DNA of 64,000 nucleotides from Ciona intestinalis (GCF_000224145.3 NC_020178.2:578986-642985); one strand, 5' to 3'; counted from the stretch's first letter, positions 51,378 through 62,917 are shown. Notes: a model not told the origin generated them from the sequence alone. Program-made: numbers and translations.

Positions 51378-52520
51378 CTATGAAGGGTCAGAACATCGGC
51401 CAAGGAATAAAACTGAATTTGTTGGGTTGTGTTTGATGAGAAATAAGAACGGGTGATCGCAATTAAACTGCACAGGTGGAACGCTTGGCATTGCCATTGA
51501 CTGCATAGCAATCATAGCAGTAGCAGCGGCTGCTTCTGTTCCTGTTTCATTCACTTCAATGAAAGCTTTATGAGCAACTTGTGATACAAATAGGTCCCCA
51601 TCATCAGAGATCCCACGCAAGTTGGATTTATTTCCATTAAAAAGATCAACCAGACCAAGCTTTTTCAAACTTCCAACTAAGTCCAGTTGCTTTTCAAACT
51701 TCATATGGGGGAGTGAAAGTGCAAGTTCTGTCCTCATCATTCCTGAACTGATATGCTGCAACTTTTCACTGGTCAGCTTCTCCAGACATTTGTTTAATCC
51801 ATACTTTTCATCAGGAAGCAGGACCACCATTGAATAGTCTCCACCTTTGTAAAATAACTCTGCTATTTTCAAACCAAGATCTGGATCAGTTTTAAAGTTG
51901 AACCATTCTTTTTGGTTCATCATTTTTACTTGCGTAGTTGTCCCTTCTTTTACATGGAAATTTGACTCTATGGAGTCGTAATCTTTAAACTTGTGCAACC
52001 AACTTCCTTTGAAATAAACCGCATTGGCCAAGACCAGACGCACCAGGCTGTTTATGGAACCATTTGGCAACAAGTCATTGATTTTGCCGCTGGTTTCTTT
52101 TTCAGCCCAAACATTGATAGCTTCCCTGGAAGCGTCAGGGTTTCCCTTGAAATCCAAAGCTTGAATCTCAGTTTCGTAAAATTGCTTGCACTTTGATAAG
52201 AAGTCTTCCTCCAACTTGTAGGTGGCTTCCGGGAACAATTTATTCGCCATTTCCAAGACAACATCTCCTTTTGAAGATCTCAAGTGATGCAGTATTTGGA
52301 GGAAGCCAGAGTTAATGTCACTTTCATTAAGATCTTTCAACCCAAGAACATCCAGCATTTCCTCTCTTGTTTTCTCCTTTGATCCAAGCAGAGTCATCAT
52401 CAGTGCAGTGGAAATGCTGTACGGGGAAAAGAACAAATTCCCATCTCCTTTCTGTGACAACTCCTTGTACAGCCCAAGAGCAAAGTCAGTCTTAGCTGCG
52501 GCTACTTTACAAAATGCCAT
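51378..52520 (-). CDS. Intronless clade-B-like serpin, copy 2 (divergent 3' half)
   Basis: Single exon, 380 residues from the ATG at 52520; the longer open frame upstream starts at a GTG and is not used. The first about 190 residues are almost the same as copies 1 and 3, up to NAVYFKGSWLHKFK, then the sequence diverges sharply (DYDSIESNFHVKEGTTTQV onwards) before returning to the shared serpin end. Hinge ETGTEAAAATAM is inhibitory in type. The reactive loop is two residues longer than in the others; counting from the hinge gives P1 Ser with P1' Met, and neighbouring Met or Gln are alternatives. It is predicted to inhibit a different protease class, such as chymotrypsin- or elastase-like. Cytosolic by absence of a signal peptide. 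Confidence 0.96.
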   Translation of the reverse strand: MAFCKVAAAKTDFALGLYKELSQKGDGNLFFSPYSISTALMMTLLGSKEKTREEMLDVLGLKDLNESDINSGFLQILHHLRSSKGDVVLEMANKLFPEATYKLEEDFLSKCKQFYETEIQALDFKGNPDASREAINVWAEKETSGKINDLLPNGSINSLVRLVLANAVYFKGSWLHKFKDYDSIESNFHVKEGTTTQVKMMNQKEWFNFKTDPDLGLKIAELFYKGGDYSMVVLLPDEKYGLNKCLEKLTSEKLQHISSGMMRTELALSLPHMKFEKQLDLVGSLKKLGLVDLFNGNKSNLRGISDDGDLFVSQVAHKAFIEVNETGTEAAAATAMIAMQSMAMPSVPPVQFNCDHPFLFLIKHNPTNSVLFLGRCSDPS

Positions 52521-52892
52521 TATGTTTATATTCACCTATAATACTCTGCATAAAGAAATTTAAGTTACAGTGTGAGCAATAAATGCTTTAATAAAAAAAT
52601 ATATCTCTGAGTAAGAATACATTGACATAATTCCATTTCATACTTTTGTAGAGACGAAATGTAGAAAGATTCCATTAAAACAATAGTAAGTGACGATACA
52701 TAAACAAAGTGAAATTTCTTATACGTTTAAAAGATCAAACAATATTCTCAATAGCTTTCACATAAATAATATTGCACTAAATTGTGTGAGTTCAAAATAA
52801 CAGCACAGCAATCAATAATCACAAAAGTAGATTCGAAAATTCTTGATTAAGTGCATATGACGATAAATACAAATCAATATACGGAAAACTGA
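52521..52892. other. Spacer between serpins 2 and 3
   Basis: The left 35-40 bp match the 5' flank of copy 3, and the right 47 bp match the 3' flank of copy 1 ('aagtgcatatga.gataaat'). The middle is unique AT-rich DNA. Confidence 0.7.
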
Positions 52893-54032
52893 TTAAATCG
52901 ACGGTCCAGAAAACCTTCCCAAAAAGAGAATAGTTTTTGTTTCATTGTGTTGTATCAGAAACAAGAATGGGTGATCACAATTCACCATTTCAGGCAGACA
53001 AGGCATAGATCTTGCCTTAACAACAACTGCTGTAGCAGCAGCGGCTTCAGAGCCTTCTTCATTTACTTCTATAAAAGCTTTGTGGACAACTTTTGAAATG
53101 ACCAAATCCCTTGATCCAGAAATCGCTTCAAAATTTGCTGCCCCTTTACTAAAAGCATCAATCATTCCCATTTTTTTCAGAACCTCGCCGAGTTGAAAAT
53201 CTTGTTCAAATTTCATTCGTGGCAAACAAAGCATTAATGTTTCTTCCCACAGTCCAGCAAGCAAGCCATGTAGTTTCTCAGTTGTTAAGGCATTTTCAAT
53301 CTTGTTCAGAGCAAATCGTTCTGTTGGTAGAAAAACAACCATTGACAATTTGTTTCCAATGTAAGGTATTTCAACCACTTGCAGACCAAGACTCTCATCA
53401 AAGTTGAATCGAAATTTTCTTTCCATGAACATCATGTTAACTTTTTCAACTTTATTTTCTCGGATATGAAAATCCTTCATAGTTGTCTGTTGCTCCTTAA
53501 ACTTGTGCAACCAACTTCCTTTGAAATAAACTGCATTTGCCAAGACCAAACGCACCAGGCTGTCAATGGAACCACTTGGCAACAAGTCCTTGATTTTGCC
53601 GCTGGTTTCTTTTTCAGCCCAAGCATTGATAGCTTCCCTGGAAGCGTCAGGGTTTCCCTTGAAATCCAAAGCTTGAATCTCTGTTTCGTAAAATTCCTTG
53701 CACTTTGATAAGAAGTCTTTCTCCAACTTGTAGGTGGCTTCCGGGAACAATTTATTCGCCATTTCTAAGACAACATCTCCTCTGGAAGACCTCAAGTGAT
53801 GCAGTATTTGGAGGAAGCCAGAGTTGATGTCACTTTCATTAAGATCTTTCAACCCGAGAACATCCAGCATTTCCTCTCTTGTTTTCTCCTTTGATCCAAG
53901 CAGAGTCATCATCAGTGCAGTGGAAATGCTGTACGGGGAAAAGAACAAATTCCCATCTTCTTTCTGTGACAACTCCTTGTACAGCCCAAGAGCAAAGTCA
54001 GTCTTAGCTGCGGCTACTTTACAAAATGCCAT
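52893..54032 (-). CDS. Intronless clade-B-like serpin, copy 3 (predicted P1 Arg)
   Basis: Single exon, 379 residues from the ATG at 54032 (an upstream in-frame GTG is ignored). Same architecture as copy 1, with hinge EEGSEAAAATAVV. The reactive loop reads VKARSMPCLPEM where copy 1 has MMLRSMPAPPVM: P1-P1' Arg-Ser is kept while P2-P4 and P5'-P8' change. Outside the loop only scattered residues differ. The 3' flank matches copy 1 and the 5' flank matches copy 2, so it is a recombination or conversion mosaic. No signal peptide. Confidence 0.96.
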   Translation of the reverse strand: MAFCKVAAAKTDFALGLYKELSQKEDGNLFFSPYSISTALMMTLLGSKEKTREEMLDVLGLKDLNESDINSGFLQILHHLRSSRGDVVLEMANKLFPEATYKLEKDFLSKCKEFYETEIQALDFKGNPDASREAINAWAEKETSGKIKDLLPSGSIDSLVRLVLANAVYFKGSWLHKFKEQQTTMKDFHIRENKVEKVNMMFMERKFRFNFDESLGLQVVEIPYIGNKLSMVVFLPTERFALNKIENALTTEKLHGLLAGLWEETLMLCLPRMKFEQDFQLGEVLKKMGMIDAFSKGAANFEAISGSRDLVISKVVHKAFIEVNEEGSEAAAATAVVVKARSMPCLPEMVNCDHPFLFLIQHNETKTILFLGRFSGPSI

Positions 54033-54047
54033 TATGTTTATATTCAC

Positions 54048-55269
54048 CTATAATACTCTGCATATAGAAAACATATAGTAAGTTGGGATAAGATAAGAAA
54101 TGTTTTGATTTTATTTTATCCTCGCATTTGGTAGTAAACAAAGAATATTTACAGAATTATATAACCGTATCCCCACGTGCCACGTCTCTAAAATAGCGTT
54201 GTTAATTGTTAAGAAAATGATCAGATAAAATGAGATTTAGAAGCTAATATATTCATCTTATCCCACAGTACTATAAGTTACAATGAAAGCAATTAATACA
54301 ACATAGGCAGCCGGTAAATGCACGCAGCAATAAAAGCACTAGCTTTAAAATAACGTAATTACAAGACAATTGCATATGATATTACACAGATTGGAGTAGC
54401 AAAAACATATAATATATGACATAGACAACATATAAAATTACACTAATAGTACTAACATATAAATTACACAAGGCATACTATATACAGTAGGAATAGTCAC
54501 CAAACCTGGGGTGGCAGGGTATATGGGCCAACCCTAGAATTTTCTGCACTGCAATATTCAGTTAAAAATTTACCCAAACTTGTTAACAGGAATGTGAATT
54601 TAACTCCCCTGATTTTTAAAATGTTTGGGCGCCTATGCTGGTAATACCAATATATGACACTTTGTGACTAAACATACGTTAGTAGCACCAACAGAAGATA
54701 TTACATACATTATATAACATAATCATAAAACATCACACATAGCACGGTAGTGTCTACATACGTTAACACAAACAGCTAGCGACGCAACCAGAGTCACAAA
54801 CCCCCTTTTACAAAAAAATATATTAAAAAATATATATTAACAATAGTTTTTCTGGCTGCGCCACTACAAACAGCTTATAATGGTATACAATAAACCACAC
54901 AATAGAAGGTACTCTGGATCTGAGATACATTGAAACATTGGAAATTGGTTAATAAGTAACTAGGGGCTAGGGCATATACGAGACAGTTCTTATTGAAGCT
55001 TTTTTAACAGCATGTGTATTTTTAGTTTATTAATATATTCTATACAACGGATACAGCATAGCTAAATTGTTTCCATCTGTATAAAATTTAATACAGGTCC
55101 AACAGATTAATTTGGATTTTATCACAGTGGTCTTTTGGTGACATTTTACATTTTTGATAGTCGTTTTAACAAAGCACATATGGTAAATTTATTAAAAGAA
55201 ACACAGAATTTGTAAATTTTTCAGTGTATTCACTATTTCCATTGCATTTTTAGGAAGTTTAATTAAATG
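54048..55269. other. Spacer between serpin 3 and tetraspanin
   Basis: Contains a Bv element at 54072-54285 and a family E-like remnant near 54480-54545. The remainder is AT-rich with no gene seen. Serpin 3 5' flank resumes after the Bv element ('agttacaatgaaagcaatta'), showing the element inserted after the duplication. Confidence 0.6.
54072..54285. mobile_element. Family Bv MITE in serpin 3 5' flank
   Basis: Diverged version of family B: left 'tatagtaagttgggataaga', right 'catcttatcccacagtacta', interior 'aagaatatttacagaatta' and 'tctctaaaatagcgttgtta'. Copy 2's flank lacks it. Confidence 0.8.
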
Positions 55270-58200
55270 TTACATGAAATTTTCTTCTTCATTTGTCCGT
55301 TGCCGAGCGACTATTTTTTTGATAAGGTAAACATACATTGTACCGAGTATTATGCCTGTAACCTGGGGTAAAGTAAGTATATTCGCTGTTGAGGTATAAC
55401 ATGGGTGTCTTCTTATACACCAGACACATATGGTATATCTATACACCTCATGCTCACTGTCAAGTTATAACATGGGTGTCTTCTTATACATCAGACACAC
55501 ATGGTGTATTCATACACCACATGCTCACTGTCAAGTTATAACATCCAACATGGGTGTCTTCTTATACACCAGACACACATGGTGTATTCACACACCTCAT
55601 GCTTACTATTGAGTTATAACTTGGGTGTCTTTTTATACACCAGACACACATGGTGTATTCATACACCTCATGCTCACTGTTAGAGTATAACATGGGTGTC
55701 TTCTTATACACCAGACACATATGGTATATCCATACACCTCATGCTCACTGTCAAGTTATAACATGGGTGTCTTCTTATACTTTTATACACAGACACACAT
55801 GATGTATCCACATACAAAATACACTTTTAACACAGTAACATAGCATACACTGTTATTATATAAATATCTTGAATAAACATAAACTACTAACTTGTGGTAT
55901 AAACACCCCAAGCAGAATGGCAGCAAACACGTCCATATGCAACCACAGATAATCGATAACAGCATCTATGCAGCCATCAACATAAATAATGTTTACCACG
56001 TCAAATGGCTGAAAAAATTTTAATTTAAAACAATAGTTTTTTTGTCGTTTCTTTTAATAAAACATAAAAAAAATTATCTTTTTGTTTATTTAATGCAAGA
56101 TTTTTCTTATCGATTCTTTTAAAACATATATAGGAGTTTTTTTAAATTTTTATTTAGTAATCTATATTACAAGTTTTTTACCATTTATATGATTAAATTA
56201 AATATAATACAGTTATTTTTAACCCTTTATTTAGTAAAATATAAGGTTGCATTGTTTATTACTCAATTTAAGATTTATAAAATGAAATATTACTCAACTG
56301 ACCACCATGTAATGTGTGTATTATAAAAATTCAATATTGTTAAAGTTTTGAAAAATTTAACTTTATTTTTTATAAAAGGATTGAAAATTAACACACATGC
56401 AGTTATAGGTAAACACATCATAACACTAACAGTTAAAAAATCACACATATGTATTTCTTACCGACTGGTCTTTATGTAATGTGTCATACCCGCACATAGA
56501 GTTAACTATAAGATCATCGTCGGGCTGAGGTTTACAACACGAAAATGGAACACCGCATGCAGCAGGACCAGGGGCTGAGCAATTATGGTAGGGGTTGATT
56601 TCCCAGTCGTGGTAATTGCGCCCACCGCAACAATAGAACTAAAAAAGTGATATGTTTTAGAAATAAATGACAGATTACAGCATCAAAAGTTAATATAGTA
56701 GGGTGGGGGGATAGGACACATTTTTATTCTATTATGTTGTCTCCTTTGGTAGTAAACAAAGAATATTCAAAGAATTATAAAACCGTATCTTCACGACCTC
56801 TATAGACCGTTGTTAATTGTTTAAAACACAAAAGAATATTTGAATATTATGTGCTAAAGGCCTCCTGTCTTTCCTTATATGAGTCATAGGTACGATTCAG
56901 TTTTTTGCCAAAGGACAATCATGTCCACAATGGTAGCAGCAAGGATAGGCCTTGAAATCTGTATTCTTTAGTTACAAAGCAAACACTCTTAAGAGTTACC
57001 ACGTATGTTACTTTGTAAGTGATTATTTTGGAAGGATTTTTTTATGTTTTGAAAATCCAAATAATAAAACAACAAAGAGAAGGGTTTTAAATTATGTATA
57101 TACAATACTTGTATACTTACATCTTCTTGTACAAAGTCAATCACATTTTTCAAGTCTGGATCATCATAATAAGTTGGCAAGCATTTCATTACATAATCAT
57201 TCACAAAGTTTTTCGCCTGAATATTGATATGGAATTGAAATATTGAATAAATGAATTTAGAAAATATTTGGGAATATATATATTTTTTTAACATAGATTT
57301 AAGATGGAATGAATGAATGTAACCTATTAAAACCTGTGGCGGTGCAGCGACAGTCATTATAACATGGGTGTTACTGTTCTGTTTCACACACCTCATGCTT
57401 ACTGTCCAGTTATAACATGGGTGTTTTCTTATACAGCAAGATTTACATTTAAATAACATTTTTATGCTCTATAATCCCATGTTCTGGCATGGGACAAATA
57501 TCAAGAAAAAGCCGAGCTCATACAACATGCAAATTATATAATTAATAGCAAATAAATTGGCTAATCACCTTAAAGATTGTGGTACATTATGTGTTAGATG
57601 TATTTCCAAGCTAAAAATCACAAATAATTAAATTGAAATGCAATTATATGTAGGATATGTATAGTAGGGGTGGGGTAACATGGGAAATTTTTAGTACATA
57701 ATACCTAAGTTATATTTAGCGCTAAAAGTGTCCTATCTACCCCCACCCTAATATATGGATACAGCACTTAAAATTAATGGATTAAATTATCACTACAGTG
57801 TAAATTCATTCATTGGTTGTGAAAATTAATGACATTCAATTATAGCATGTGTTACCGGGTCTTTAAAAATAAGTGCAGCAATGCCGGCACCCAGTTCGAT
57901 CAGTACGCACAGTAATACTGAACAAATGAACTGAAATATGTTTATGGAGGTTATTCATATTTATAGTATTATTATGACATAGTGTTTTTATAAAAAGAGC
58001 GTTTTGTGTTAGGTTATAAGTGCATTTTTGTACGCCAGACACACATGATGTATTTATACACCTTATGCTCACTGTTAAGCTATAACATGGGTGTCTTCTT
58101 ATACACCAGACACACATGGTGTATTCATACACCTCATGCTCAATGCCAAATTATCCCAAAAATAAACTCACAAATTTAAGAACGCACAAATTGTCCCTCA

Positions 58201-58741
58201 ATGCACCAACACAGCCGAAGCCAGCAAATAGAAATCCTATAAAACCAAGGACAAACAAGAACACAGATGGTGTAAGAAGAAAGTGTTCCGCTTCAGTGAT
58301 TTCAGATCTCCATATTTCCGAGTAAATTCCGAGACCAATAAAGCCTAAGCTTAATAACTGAAATAAAAAAAAGCTTAATAACTGAAATAAAAAAAAGTAA
58401 AAAAAGAGAAAAGACTAACTAACAGTTATAGCGACTATCAATACAATAAACGCGAGGATAAATGAATGAATGTAACTTGCTTTTTTCCTCGCGTGGTAGG
58501 GCAAAGACAGTCATTATAACACGGGTGCTCTGTTCCATACACCTCGTGCCCCGCTTTACCATGTATGCAAAGGCGCCTAAGTTTTGATAATTACTAGTTA
58601 CCATGTAATAAGTTACTTTACCTCACTTACCAAAAACCCGAAGTTGTAAACAATAAGAAATATTTTGATCCATTCATATGCTGCATCATCTGAACCGCCA
58701 CACCCACAGCACGCCCCTCTGTGAGAAGTAGCACCAGCCAT
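55270..58741 (-). CDS. TspanC8-like tetraspanin
   Basis: Four-pass membrane protein; TspanC8 members escort and regulate the sheddase ADAM10. Seven exons in phase: 58631-58741, 58172-58357, 57856-57930, 57121-57216, 56462-56638, 55892-56008 and 55270-55362, 284 residues. Seen: N-terminal Cys-rich tail (CCGCGG, likely palmitoylated), TM1 IFLIVYNFGFLLLSLGFIGL, TM2 with FGCVGALRDNLCVLKF, TM3 ICSVLLCVLIELGAGIAALI, a large loop with the CCG motif and SAPGPAACGVPFSCCKP, then CGY and VDGCID, and TM4 AAILLGVFIPQVTGIILGTM. The large loop has nine cysteines: the eight of TspanC8 plus one in VMKCLP. The exact member (TSPAN5, 10, 14, 15, 17 or 33) cannot be set. Confidence 0.94.
55385..55800. repeat. Family D minisatellite, about 5.7 units
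   Basis: Unit 'ataacatgggtgtcttctta', 'tacaccagacacacatggtg', 'tattcatacacctcatgctc', 'actgtcaagtt' repeated about every 71-72 bp. One unit carries a short insertion near 55545. It lies in the last tetraspanin intron. Confidence 0.92.
56697..56880. mobile_element. Family B MITE copy, diverged right end
   Basis: 'tagtagggtggggggatagg' at the left. Interior 'ggtagtaaacaaagaatatt' and 'tagaccgttgttaattg'. The right end is degraded ('cctcctgtctttcc'). Confidence 0.75.
57300..57440 (-). repeat. Family A tail merging into one family D unit
   Basis: Reads 'gcgacagtcattataacatg', 'ggtgttactgttctgtttca' (family A) and then directly 'cctcatgcttactgtccagt' and 'tataacatgggtgttttctt' (family D). Confidence 0.75.
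57662..57757. mobile_element. Family B MITE, internally deleted
   Basis: 'tagtaggggtggggtaacat' and 'ctacccccaccctaatata' only about 95 bp apart. Confidence 0.75.
58030..58150. repeat. Family D minisatellite, about 1.7 units
   Basis: 'cgccagacacacatgatg', then 'ataacatgggtgtcttctta' and 'tacaccagacacacatggtg'. It ends about 22 bp from tetraspanin exon 58172-58357. Confidence 0.85.
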
Positions 58742-59294
58742 TTTAATTCAAATTGCTATTAATACAGTTTTTTTAACCTAAATCTAAATTTTTAAGATAA
58801 ATTTGGTTAATCCATGCATAACGTTAAGAATATTATTTTACCTCATTTAAAAAAATGGGAATTTTATACACTTTAGAACTGTCCCCCTGCTGTTAGCCTA
58901 ATGTAATGGTGCAGAAATGAAATTTTACCCTGAAATTTGAAATTGTTCATTCTATAGTGTAGAACACCAGTTTTACGTCAAATATGTTATGGCACTGAAG
59001 AGCCAAAGTATATACAATCAAGAAGAGTCAAAGTATACATTATGTTTTCATTGGGCATCAAAATTTTAATATTTAAGACAGAATGTTATAGCAGTTGTAG
59101 AGCAATCTTCAAAAAAACTGATTTTCACTATAAATAAAACAAAAACTGATAAACAATAATGAAACACACACCAACAAAAGATTGTTTAAGTACTAAATGA
59201 AATTTATCCCAAAAATTGAATCCAATATGTACTAAAACACAAACAGTCACAAATCTTTAAATTGTCTTTTGAAATCATAAATTTAAAACAATAT
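58742..59294. other. Intergenic, tetraspanin to MIC13
   Basis: AT-rich spacer holding the tetraspanin 5' side and the MIC13 3' side. I see no gene or clear repeat in it. Confidence 0.6.
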
Positions 59295-60406
59295 TTATAT
59301 TATTTTGTCCTTAATTGTTTTATAAGCTTTTGCAGCAATTGCAGGGGAATCCGCCACACAGTCGATTGAATAGGAAACAGCTTTGTTCCATTTTTCTGTT
59401 GCATTTAATTGCGGTAGCTGCGTTACCTGAAAAAAACTGAATATATATATGAATGAATGTCATTTATTTGTCCTTGTGTAGCGGGCAATTACAGTCGTTA
59501 TTACACGGGTGTTCTGTTTTATACAGCTCTTGCCCGCTTACAAGTTATGAATGAATAGCCTACATGTAACTTATTTAACTTTGCGCACTGGGACAATGAC
59601 AGTCGTTATTACACAGGTGTATTGTTTTATAAATCACTTGCTTATGAGTTAAAACATTTTAATTTTTTGAATGATTTTTTTTATATATATAGCTGAGTAT
59701 TAGAGAACAATATTTCGCCTAAAATGGCATCTTCAGTCCCTTATTCAAATAGAAACATTATATTATCATCAGATCAGGGGTAGATTCGCAGAATTTATTA
59801 CAACTTACAACAATTGCCATTAAGGGTTAATCCCATCACGCAAAACAAGCACAACACAGCCTACCTTTCCCATATATTCTCCCCCTAACGTTCCATCGAC
59901 TGATTTCGAGAATTGCTTTATTGCCCGGATTCCCGTATCAGGGTTTTCCCCCCAAATACCATTCTTAGTTGTGAGGTAAACAGCTCCACCTAAAACACCG
60001 CCTTTTGCTACAAACCTGGCAATAAATTGTCATTAAAATAAATAAATAAATAAATGTAACTTATTTATCCTTGTGTGGCGGGCAATGGCAGTCATTATAA
60101 CACAGGTGTTCTATTTTATACACCTCATGTTTTCCACATCATTTTTCACAGGTGTTTATATAAGTTAAGTTGTATTTGACCGACACTTCAGTATTTTTGA
60201 GAGCTCGTTTTACAAAGTGTTAACAAAACAATAACCTTGAATTGGTTGCACCACTTTTCACAGGTGTTTACTAGTTTATATAAGTTAAGCTGTATTTAAA
60301 CTATTTTGACAAGAAGTAAAAACGACTTACTACTCAAATATTAATACATTGGTTAATAATTAAATTTTATTCATAAATACTTACTTGGTGGCTGACCATA
60401 GAGCCA
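59295..60406 (-). CDS. MICOS13: MIC13/QIL1-like subunit of the mitochondrial MICOS complex
   Basis: Small inner-membrane protein that helps form crista junctions by bridging MICOS subcomplexes. Three exons in phase: 60384-60406, 59865-60015 and 59295-59426, 101 residues (vertebrate MIC13 about 118). Seen: short N terminus MALWSATKF, then VAKGGVLGGAVYLTT, which matches the family's Gly-rich membrane segment (KGxxxGGAVYL), a loop with GIWGENPDTGIRAIKQF, and a C-terminal segment with LNATEKWNKAVSYSIDCVAD, comparable to the DSWNAGI-like region of MIC13. Identification rests on the Gly-rich segment, size and the Trp-Asn motif, so it is probable rather than certain. Confidence 0.75.
59450..59660 (-). 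repeat. Two family A tails in a MIC13 intron
   Basis: Starts at about 59451 and 59552, each with 'cagtcgttattacac' and 'gggtgt' or 'aggtgt' then 'tttta'. Confidence 0.75.
60040..60300 (-). repeat. Family A tail followed by two family F units
   Basis: Family A from 60050 ('atgtaacttatttatcctt') to about 60128. Then family F pieces: 'ttttcacaggtgtttatata' at 60144 and 'ttttcacaggtgtttactag' at 60254, about 110 bp apart. Confidence 0.8.
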
Positions 60407-61074
60407 TTGTACTTTCACAGCAAATTATAACAGAATCTACACAAAACTAAACACAATGTACCTTAATTATAAAAAAAATACAATAAGTAATTGAATAAAA
60501 GACTAATGATGACATTTTTGGCAAAACTTATACAGAACAAATTCGTTTGCCATAACTTCTGTTACTTATTTTGTAGCAGTTTATAAAAGTTGTTAAAAGT
60601 ACTTCCGTATTGCTTACTAAACTTTTACAGCGGCCAGAGTTTCATTTGCGTGGGTTCAACACATAGGAAACAAAACTACTTCATATTTATTAGTCATTAG
60701 ATAACTTAATAGTCAGAGGATATCACGCTTTATATGAAAACCAAACGATTACACAATATTACATAATTTACTAAAATTGTAATATTCTACATTGGGAAAC
60801 CCCCGATTCTACATAAAACATATGATTTGTTTTAGCGCTTAGGGGACAGTATTTAATGGAACTACAGTTGTATAACAGGGGTGTTCTGTTTCATACACCT
60901 TGTGCCCGCTTACGAGTTACCACATATGTAACTTTGTTAGTTGTTTTTACGAAGCAGAAAATGCTATGTTGCGACGTTTGTATTAACTCGTGTGTTTCTA
61001 AGTTTCTATGACTCTGGTTACACGTTAGCTAATATGAATCTATTTTTGTTCCAGTGTTGGAAAAGGAGGATATG

Positions 61075-61328
61075 CGATACATAACCCCTCGGGTTCGAAG
61101 CTCCACGCTGCTACCATTGTGGTTGTATATATGTATTGTTCTTGGGCAATACACTTAACGGCCACTGCTCCAACCCTATGGTCACTGATGGGCTGTTTAA
61201 ATTGTAGACGCCCACAAAGTTACATACATGGTGACTCGTAAGCGAGAACGAGGTGTATGAAACAGAACACCCGTGTTATAATGACTGCCGTTGTGCCGCC
61301 ACGCAAGGATAAGCAGGTTACATTCATT
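61075..61328 (+). mobile_element. Family A SINE-like element, near full length
   Basis: Best complete copy: B-box-like 'gggttcgaagctcc' in the head (about 61093), 'cacgctgctaccattgtgg', 'ttgggcaatacacttaacgg', 'ggtgactcgtaagcgagaac', 'gaggtgtatgaaacagaaca', 'ttataatgactgccgttg', and the terminal 'gcaggttacattcattc'. Confidence 0.8.
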
Positions 61329-61439
61329 CTTTCGTTCCAATACACCAAGTCAAGCCGTGTTAAACTTAAAAAAATCGGTGTTCTAAATGCAATACGTGTC
61401 AGAATACATTAACCAGTGCATAGTACAGACATATTATAT

Positions 61440-61632
61440 GGTAGGGTGGGGGTAGATGGGACACCATTTCGTTTAATTTTCTCTCTCCATTTGGTAGTAA
61501 ACAAAGAACATTCAATAAGTTATAAAACCGTATTTTAACGACTTCCACAGACCGTTGTTAATTGTTTAAAACACGATCAGGCTATTTGGATATTATGTGT
61601 TAAAGGTGTCCCATCTTCCCCCACTTTACTAT
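61440..61632. mobile_element. Family B MITE copy, complete
   Basis: 'gtagggtgggggtagatggg' and 'catcttcccccactttacta' with a full interior ('cgatcaggctatttggatat'). Confidence 0.9.
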
Positions 61633-62767
61633 ACACATACACAATTGGCGCTATAACACGACTTTATAAAACCACGAATCCCACGCCCACCGATCCCACC
61701 GCTGCCAATATTTGCTTAGAAACCTTGGCTAAGGTTGAATACTCCCATGTTATAACTGTACGGAACAAGATAAATAAAACGTATGACCTATTTCTTTGAC
61801 AGATTGGTAAAATATGACGTATTTTATGATTCTGGAATCAGGTATTGTTTGACTAATTGGTTTCCTGTTTGTTGGAATACGACTTATCTCGGTACCAGGT
61901 GTATGAATATTTTCTTTTTGTCTGGTATATAAAATGACACCCACATGTAAAACTTGACAGTGAATAATATCAGGTGTATAAATACACTATGTGTGTTTGG
62001 TGTATAGGAAGTTATAACTAGACTGTGGTCAAAAGAAAATATAAAAATACACGTCTGAATCGCAACAGCCCAAAAATATAAGTCAAAAAAAGTAAATCTT
62101 TTCATACATGTTCATTAGAACGCCTTTCATATTATACTACGTGATGAAATACCATGGCCTATATAATGTGTGTTATGTAATGGCGCTTGCGAAATATATA
62201 ACAGCCCATCCCAAAACCTGCGGAAACTAAATGTCATCGAATGTGGTTTATAACCTCGGGTTAATCTTTTCACGCTAAAGTCAATATACATGAATTGTAA
62301 AAGTAAAGTTACATTGATTGAAAGTTATATTGTTGTGTTATAATATGGTGGGGTTGAATAGTCCTAACTTTTATTCTAATTCATCGTCCAATTTGTTAGT
62401 AAACAAAGAATATTTACAGAGTTATGTATGCGTATCCTCGCGACTCTAAAAGAGCGTTGTTAATTTTTTAAAAAGACCTGAAAATATGGGATTTGGATGC
62501 TAACAGTATCTTACCCTACAGTATATATTGAGAAACTTTAGCCTTTTAAAGTTTTGCGTGGTCTGTAATCTGAAGTGGTATAATGTGTCAGGAGAAAAGG
62601 AATATCGTGTTTCAATTACACAGTTTCCCGTCCTACAAGGTGAGGCTACCTTTTTAAGAGTCGTTTCTGGTCTAAAACGACGATACCCATTCAAATTTTA
62701 ACAGGACGGAGACTTAGGCTTTCGTAAATATCAATTAGGCGCCCGCCGAGTCGCGAGCGGTCTTCTG

Positions 62768-62790
62768 TGACGTCACAATAGTACCTTTGA
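62768..62790. promoter_or_regulatory. CRE palindrome and TCF-like site
   Basis: TGACGTCA at 62768-62775 and CCTTTGATC starting near 62782, about 130-150 bp upstream of the plus-strand ATG, in a GC-richer stretch. Candidate promoter elements by motif only. Confidence 0.4.
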
Positions 62791-62917
62791 TCGGCGAGAA
62801 GAAAAAGGCGAATTGGATTTCGACGCTCGAAAAGGAAGTGTATGCTGTTGGGTTATCGCCGAGATAGAAACGAGCAAATATAGTTTAAGTTATATTTTTG
62901 GTAACAGGAAATACACC

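Larger units (their letters stand above)
60407..62917. other. Intergenic region left of the secreted-protein gene
   Basis: Contains family A copies (about 60860-60950 and 61075-61328), a family B element, family D remnants (61900-62010) and a Bv element (62340-62530). The last 200 bp is less AT-rich and looks like promoter DNA. Confidence 0.6.

Noticed and set aside
52521..52535. Longer serpin N terminus MNINI in copies 2 and 3
   Set aside because: The upstream start is GTG, and copy 1 lacks the extension; the ATG of MAFCK is shared by all.
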